A stretch of 64,000 nt of DNA, from the NCBI RefSeq assembly GCF_022539665.2, contig NC_081336.1, positions 10,082,778 to 10,146,777 on the forward strand. The letters run 5' to 3'. The position numbers and the translations under genes are program-made. Under the pieces are notes generated by a model that saw only the letters and a program-made list of their open reading frames with translations, did not search any database and was not told where the DNA came from. The stretch is from Daphnia carinata (Eukaryota > Arthropoda > Branchiopoda > Diplostraca > Daphniidae). Of the stretch, positions 58,425-64,000 are shown piece by piece. Within the stretch, counting starts at the first letter, position 1; each line of letters begins with the position of its first letter.

Positions 58425-58792
58425 AGTAAGTTAAGACCTAAATAGTTTTTATTACTTGTTGATCTAATTTAATCTATTAGCAGTTCGGCGATAAACTGGA
58501 TTTGCTGCCTTGCCCACTGAAGTTGAAGAGAGTTGGGGTTAACTCAATGTAATTAACCAAAATTCGTATCCAAGAACATCTTGGAATTTGAAATGTCTGT
58601 TTGAAAATTTGATTACGTGGTTATTTTGCTAACCCATTTACCTGAATAGAGGAAAAATTCATTTTGTGTAAGGAAACAGTTAATGGGAATATTTTAAATT
58701 ATTCTTCTCCATTTTTAGTGTGCTTATTTTTTAAATTTAACGTATAACTACATAGCTATCAAAATCTATAACTATCTATGTAAGAACAGTTA

Positions 58793-59093
58793 TGGCGTAT
58801 CGGTAGCGTGCTGTCCTACAGTGCGAAAGGTCTGTGGTTCGAATCCCAGCATGGTTACTATTGCTTGGCGCTCAGAAAATCTGGAACGCTGGCGTGGTCG
58901 TCCCAGAAAAAATTCTGGGATGCTACCGACCATCCGATCGTCGAGGAAAAAGAATTTTTCCTTTTTTTGCCATTTTTCGTTATTTCGACAAATAAACGTG
59001 TTCTAAAAAGAAAAATACATGCCTGGCTTATCTGAGTATTGAACCCTAGACCTTCGGCTTCTGAAGCCAATGCTCTACCACTGAGCTATTTCA
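58793..59093. repeat. tRNA-derived element with two convergent tRNA-like ends, right copy
   Basis: Left end on the + strand: TGGCGTATCGGTAGCGT and GGTTCGAATCCC. Right end on the - strand: TAGCTCAGTGGTAGAGC and GGGTTCAATAC. Same order as 9993-10,290 read inverted. Confidence 0.6.
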
Positions 59094-59924
59094 CATATTT
59101 AAATACTACTATTACTAATAGTGAATTTAGGAATACGGTTTGAACTTGGAAAAAAAAAACAAGCCTCCTTTTTGTTTCCTGACCATTCACTGGCTCAAAA
59201 TATCGAAGCCAAGACCTAGGCCACTTGCCTTTCCGAATTCCAATACCTAAGATACCCGATTACCCATTTTTTCTCGGACGGAGGTTTTTCTATCAAACCA
59301 TCAGTTGTACCCAGGTGTTCTTTTCACAGAACCGACTTCGTTTTTTTTTTCCTTTTTCGTTTTTCCGACCTGCAAGTTGATCGTGGTGGCAATGACGCAT
59401 TTAGCATTGAAAAATAAACAATTGCCGCAGCACAAAATAGAGTTCAGACAACGTTGTGTATTTGTGAAACACAGACAAAGAAAATAGGAATTTTTGAATT
59501 TTTTACCAAAAGAACAAAAACAAACATGGAAAAATCCGCCATTTTTATCTAAATCGAAAAGCGTACATCACAACATACACAGCCACGTTGCACGACAACA
59601 GAACTATAAAACTTGTTTTTTTTCTTTGTTTTGTTTTTGCTTTTGTTTTTGGTTGTTTTGTTTTTTTCTTTTCCCCACAGAAAATGAAAGAAAAATGAGA
59701 AATTCTTCTTACCACTGCTGATGTTGCTGATACCACCAAGATTCGTAGCTGATGTCTCTGCTCTTCCGACGACGATCTTCGACGCGTTGATCCAGCTGGA
59801 GGACGTGAAATTAATTGACAAGGAAAACGTGAAACTGGAATACGGATTGGAGGGAATTGAGGAATACGTGTTGGACTTCGAAAAAAAAATACAACGATAC
59901 CATGAAAAACAGGCGATGACGAGG
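59094..59924. other. Gene-free sequence between tRNA-derived element and GC repeat
   Basis: Contains homopolymer T runs (59,340-59,350) and the T-rich repeat at 59,600-59,675. Open frames here are low in complexity and not supported. Counterpart of 9180-9990. Confidence 0.45.
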
Positions 59925-60045
59925 CGACCACGAGGCGATGGTGGCGCGACGGGCGAAGAGAAGACGGGGCGATGGGCAAGGCGAAGACGGGGCGACGGGC
60001 GAGACGAAGACGGGATTGACGGGCAAAGCGTAGTCGTGTTTTGAC
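59925..60045. repeat. GC-rich GACG/GGGC short tandem repeat, right copy
   Basis: GAGACGAAGACGGG, GGCGACGGGC and related units. It ends where the homology to the left mosaic (9050) stops and segment A2 begins. Confidence 0.6.
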
Positions 60046-60099
60046 TTGTCTTGTTGTCACCATAGGTCTCAACACTTAATCCCAACAATACATAACCAG

Positions 60100-63040
60100 A
60101 CTTGTGTGGCCGTTCAAACAGAATGTGGTCCCTTGGAAGGAATACTTTGTCGTTAGATAAGATATAAACAAACATTGCAACTCAAAACTAAAATAAAATA
60201 GTGTAATGTAATCGATAATTTGTTTTTGAAATGTTTGTCTTTTATATTAATCTCGAAGTTTGAAGTGGTATCATCATTGTTGGTACATTTGGATGGTAGA
60301 CTACTTAGGATACCAGAAGGATCCTGTGGAATTCAACTGTGAATCAAACCACTCACATTCGAATTGAGTGACTATCAACATACCGTTCTAGTATGGCTTA
60401 CCTATATCCTTCCATCAACATCTGAAAGACTCTTTTTCACTCGTCCTCACGTAAAGTGTGATAGGTGGAAGTGATGCACAAAGTGTGCGTTTTAGTTTGT
60501 TTGTTTTTTATTTTGTGGTGGTTGTTACCATTTCGACGTGCGAAACTGAATCCATTCGCATTCTTGATGTTAAATCCGTCGTTTCGGTGATCTAAATATT
60601 AGTGCCGGGCAGGGTCATCACTGTGAAACAAATTGCAGTTGTGGTAAGTTTACTGTTAATGTCATATACTTGCTAGTTTCAATTTTGAGTCTCAAATTTA
60701 ACTTACCACATACTGCTTGCCCCGTTGGCCTCCAGCAGAAATAGGATTCATAAAATTCAATTTCTACCATTCTATTCATCATCCATCATTCCATTCATTT
60801 CACGCTAGAAACTTAAGGCCCGACAAAACAACAAGCCCGACTTTTACCTAAAACAATTAAAATCAATAAAACTAGATAACTATACATCATTTACATTGTA
60901 AATTTAATAAGAATCACGAATATGAAATTTGTTTTTACGCAGACTTCATGGTTTTTGAGTTTTTACAATTCTAAAAGTAGGTAGGCTAGAAATATAAGGC
61001 CCGACTAGAAAATAAGCCCGACTTTTACCTAAAACAATTAAAATCAATAAAACTAGATAACTTTATATCATTTACATTGTAAATTTAATAAGAATCACGA
61101 ATATGAAATTTTTTTTTATGTAGACTTCATGGTTTTTGAGTTTTTTCAATTCTAAAAGTAGGTAGGCTAGAAATTTAAGGCCCGACTAGAAAATAAGCCC
61201 GACTTTTACCTAAAACAATTAAAATCAATAAAACTAGATAACTATACATCATTTAGGTTGTAAATTTAATAAGAATCACGAATATGAAATTTGTTTTTAC
61301 GTAGACTTCATGGTTTTTGAGTTTTTTCAATTCTAAAAGTAGGTAGGCTAGAAATATAAGGCCCGACAAGAAAATAAGCCCGACTTTTACCTAAAACAAT
61401 TAAAATCAATAAAACTAGATAACTATACATCATTTACATTGTAAATTTAATAAGAATCACGAATATGAAATTGTTTTTACGTAGACTTCATGGTTTTTGA
61501 GTTTTTTCAATTCTAAAAGTAGGTAGGCTAGAAATTTAAGGCCCGACTAGAAAATAAGCCCGACTTTTACCTAAAACAATTAAAATCAATAAAACTAGAT
61601 AACTATACATCATTTAGGTTGTAAATTTAATAAGAATCACGAATATGAAATTTGTTTTTACGTAGACTTCATGGTTTTTGAGTTTTTTCAATTCTAAAAG
61701 TAGGTACAATAGACATTTTAGGCCCCGGTCCACAACTTTTACTTTAAACTAATAATGTCTCAATTTATTGATATAAATGTATTTAAATATATATGTTTTA
61801 CATTCAAAATTTAACAAGGATCACGAAAATGAAATTCGTTGTGCACCATGTTAAAACCATTACATAAATAACGGCTAGGCAACGCAGCTTCATTAGTAGT
61901 TCCCGCTAATTTTTTCTGCTATGCCCCACTTCAGACAAAGTCCCCCATTGAAGCAGTGCAGTCACATGTGTGTTCTCATTCCATGGATGGACAATGAAAG
62001 ATTGGAACAACACCATTTTAAGCTGGCATGTCATGTTCATACTCTTTTGGTATGAAGATATGATTTAATTGCGAATACTTTTTCACGTAATTAAAAGTAT
62101 TTGTGTAGGTATTCTTCATTTGGGCTTTAATCAACAATCATTTTTCATTTTTTAGGGTTTGTCATATATGTGTACGTGGCTTCAAGAATTTAGATCTAGC
62201 GGCTACTGGTGGTGTTGGCCCCATGAATCTTACTTTTTTTAAAGCTGGGTGAAGAAACGGTGAGTATTTGGTAATTGAAATTTCCTGAGACATTTGTAAA
62301 TCAAATAATTCTTCGTTGAAGTGCAGTTAGTTTCGTGCAACAAGAAACAACAAATACTGCAAATAAGTGTCAATTTCGAACTGTGTAGAAAAAGGGGCAA
62401 AGTTGGTTTTGAGTGAAGACAAATCTTCAATACGCTATCGCCTGTATTGCTACCTCTGGCCGTCATTAGCAGTGGGTAACTTAATGTTGATTTTTTTTCA
62501 ATTCTAAATGAAACGAGATTGTTTTTGTTTTTTTCGGATGGCAGGTTTGGTAGCAGAAAAGTTCATGAATTAATGGAGTGATTCTATGTCATGGCACTTT
62601 CAAATCACATGGAATCCATTACAAGTTTAAACGCAAGGTATCACCGTCAGTGACAGGTAACAATTGGCTTGTCAAACAAGACTTTCTGCTATTTGAGGTC
62701 CGCCAAACGGTATAATCATCTATTGGTGCGATATTTAGATCGAAGTTATAGAATAGAATCTACTTCTATTCAATAACTTGTTTTACTACTTATTTTATTT
62801 TATTTTACTGCTATCGCCAACATTTTACTGCTGCACAACATAAGTGTGCTTCCACAAGTATTAGGCGTTTTTCCTTTTGTTTTATTAAACCTTGATTTGG
62901 ATGATTACTTTAAATTTGTTTTAAAACATTTAATCTGCGATGGATAAAGTTTCTCGTAATGCTCTTTGCGTCCACAAGAGGCGCCTTAAACCGTGGCTCA
63001 TCGGGAAGTTTTTTTTTCAGGCACATTTCTAGATTGGCTT
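60100..63040 (+). repeat. Segment A2 (five satellite units)
   Basis: Second copy of A in the right arm, 10 kb from A1 in the same orientation. It ends at about 63,040 in the join to the Vasa-like copy that also follows A in the left arm. The exon-like stretch equivalent to 51,838-51,941 has a stop. Confidence 0.75.
60805..61708 (+). repeat. 180-bp satellite, five units (A2)
   Basis: Units start near 60,805, 60,986, 61,167, 61,348 and 61,528 (180-181 bases). The last passes into ACAATAGACATTTTAGGCCCCGG, as in A1 and in the left copy. Confidence 0.92.
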
Positions 63041-63042
63041 AA

Positions 63043-63061
63043 CGCGTGCAGTCTGCACGCG
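63043..63061. other. Breakpoint palindrome CGCGTGCAG T CTGCACGCG
   Basis: A 9-bp stem with a single central base. Same stem as 18,203-18,228, where the loop is 8 bases. Confidence 0.65.
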
Positions 63062-63064
63062 CCA

Positions 63065-64000
63065 AAAATTTTAGAGAATATCACAAGTTGTGAACAAGAG
63101 ATCCTGGTCCCTTGGCCCTCGTTCTCTCACCTCCATGCCAGATGGCCATTAAGAAGGATCATAAATGTATGGTAATATTATATTTCCACTATTACATTAT
63201 TCTTTGCCATAATTTTTATCTCATACCATGAACGCAAGAAGAGTTTATCTGCTTGCTATCATTGAAGGTAACTCGTGTTCTTAAAAGTAAGCACGACAGG
63301 CACAGAGCGACAATGGCAACCTTCCTGCTTTTTTATAAAAGGTATCAACTCAAACGGCTTAACCACGCAGTCAGGCTTTGTACTTTTTTCAAAATGAGAA
63401 TTAATGAAATGAACAAAGCTTGTCATTTCAATCATTGCAGGATTGAGGAGACAAACATTGGGGTTCCAGCGGTTTCCTTAGGTAGGCAAGTCGTTTAACA
63501 ATGCTTGGTGTTACAACTGTTTTTTAATCGATTTTAACTTGTGTTTGTTTTGTTGGACCCCACAGTCCATGGAAGAAACTAATAGGACGGGAAATTCCAT
63601 CTTCATCACTAACAAAAGAAAAGGCATATTTTTAATTGGCTTAATTGATCTACTTTTCTGTCCGGGTTCACAAGGTATGTGTTTTCTTGTATTCATAGAG
63701 TGATTACTTTAATATGGTTTTACACCTAGTGTCATGTAGCTGGCCACACCTCGAAAGGCTGCACGAATCTATTCAGTGAATTGACATGAAGTTGGAAAGC
63801 AGCACGAGCAATACATTCTGCTATGAAAAGGAACTGTTTAAGGGCATCGTCTTTGGAGAACGCTTTAACACTTTTGATAGATTCATCCTTCAGGTAAGCC
63901 ATTTCTCAAAACTGTTTTTTATGATTTGAAAATATATATTGGGTCTGCTTTAGGTTACAGGTAAAGATGTACCTCAATACAAAACACCCTTCGAAGAAGC
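63065..64000 (+). pseudogene. Vasa-like helicase remnant, right arm, runs off window
   Basis: The ENITSCEQEILVPW exon (about 63,070-63,170) and the exon with GNSC (63,228-63,280). Next, an open exon after GACCCCACAG (about 63,568-63,672, beginning SMEETNRTGNSIF). Then the knuckle CHVAGHTSKGC (about 63,730-63,762) with a stop soon after in that frame. In another frame KELFKGIVFGERFNTFDRF (about 63,825-63,890) precedes a donor, and VTGKDVPQYKTPFEEA (63,953-64,000) follows an acceptor at the window edge. The latter matches the segment just before the Q motif of Vasa proteins. Whether a working helicase core follows cannot be seen here. Confidence 0.6.

Overview
The window is eukaryotic and arthropod, most likely a water flea (Daphnia or a close relative). 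It has GT-AG introns of about 50-80 bp, animal genes such as NUP155 and DNAAF5, and a long tract of the arthropod telomere repeat TTAGG (read here as CCTAA). It also holds fragments of a Vasa-like DEAD-box helicase with a CCHC-type knuckle. The species is inferred, not proven.

Layout. (1) 1-3852: the 3' part of a gene for a Ki-67-like repeat protein, unique in this window. (2) 4.4-20.6 kb: a mosaic of decayed segments: Vasa-like and ionotropic-receptor-like pseudogene pieces in both orientations, minisatellites, a tRNA-derived element and a segment called A here. (3) 20.6-29.5 kb: three real loci, NUP155 (-), an SRA-domain gene (+) and DNAAF5 (-). (4) 29,691-29,790: a 100-base run of N. (5) 29,791-31,306: about 1.5 kb of telomere repeat, followed by telomere-associated tandem repeats to about 33 kb. 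(6) 33-40.9 kb: gene-poor subtelomeric sequence with satellites and an HP1-like chromodomain fragment. (7) 40.9-50 kb: the same three genes in inverted order, DNAAF5 (+), SRA gene (-) and NUP155 (+). (8) 50-64 kb: the same mosaic inverted, with segment A present twice.

The window is therefore two arms of one locus facing each other across a telomere. On the + strand the repeat reads CCTAA into unique sequence, as expected at the left end of a chromosome or contig. The left arm stops at the N run in the middle of the homology. The simplest reading is that two haplotypes, or two chromosome ends sharing a subtelomere, were scaffolded head to head; a real inverted duplication or end fusion is the alternative. 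The arms are not identical. The right NUP155 is open over nine exons (1,428 codons), whereas the left copy has a 2-base deletion and an in-frame stop. DNAAF5 and the SRA gene look intact in both arms.

Gene relations. NUP155 and the SRA gene are divergent across about 350 bp and probably share a promoter region. The SRA gene and DNAAF5 converge with stop codons 2 bp apart. The mosaic flanks are repeat-like. The Vasa-like fragments lie in both orientations, so antisense small RNAs against a germline helicase are a testable idea.
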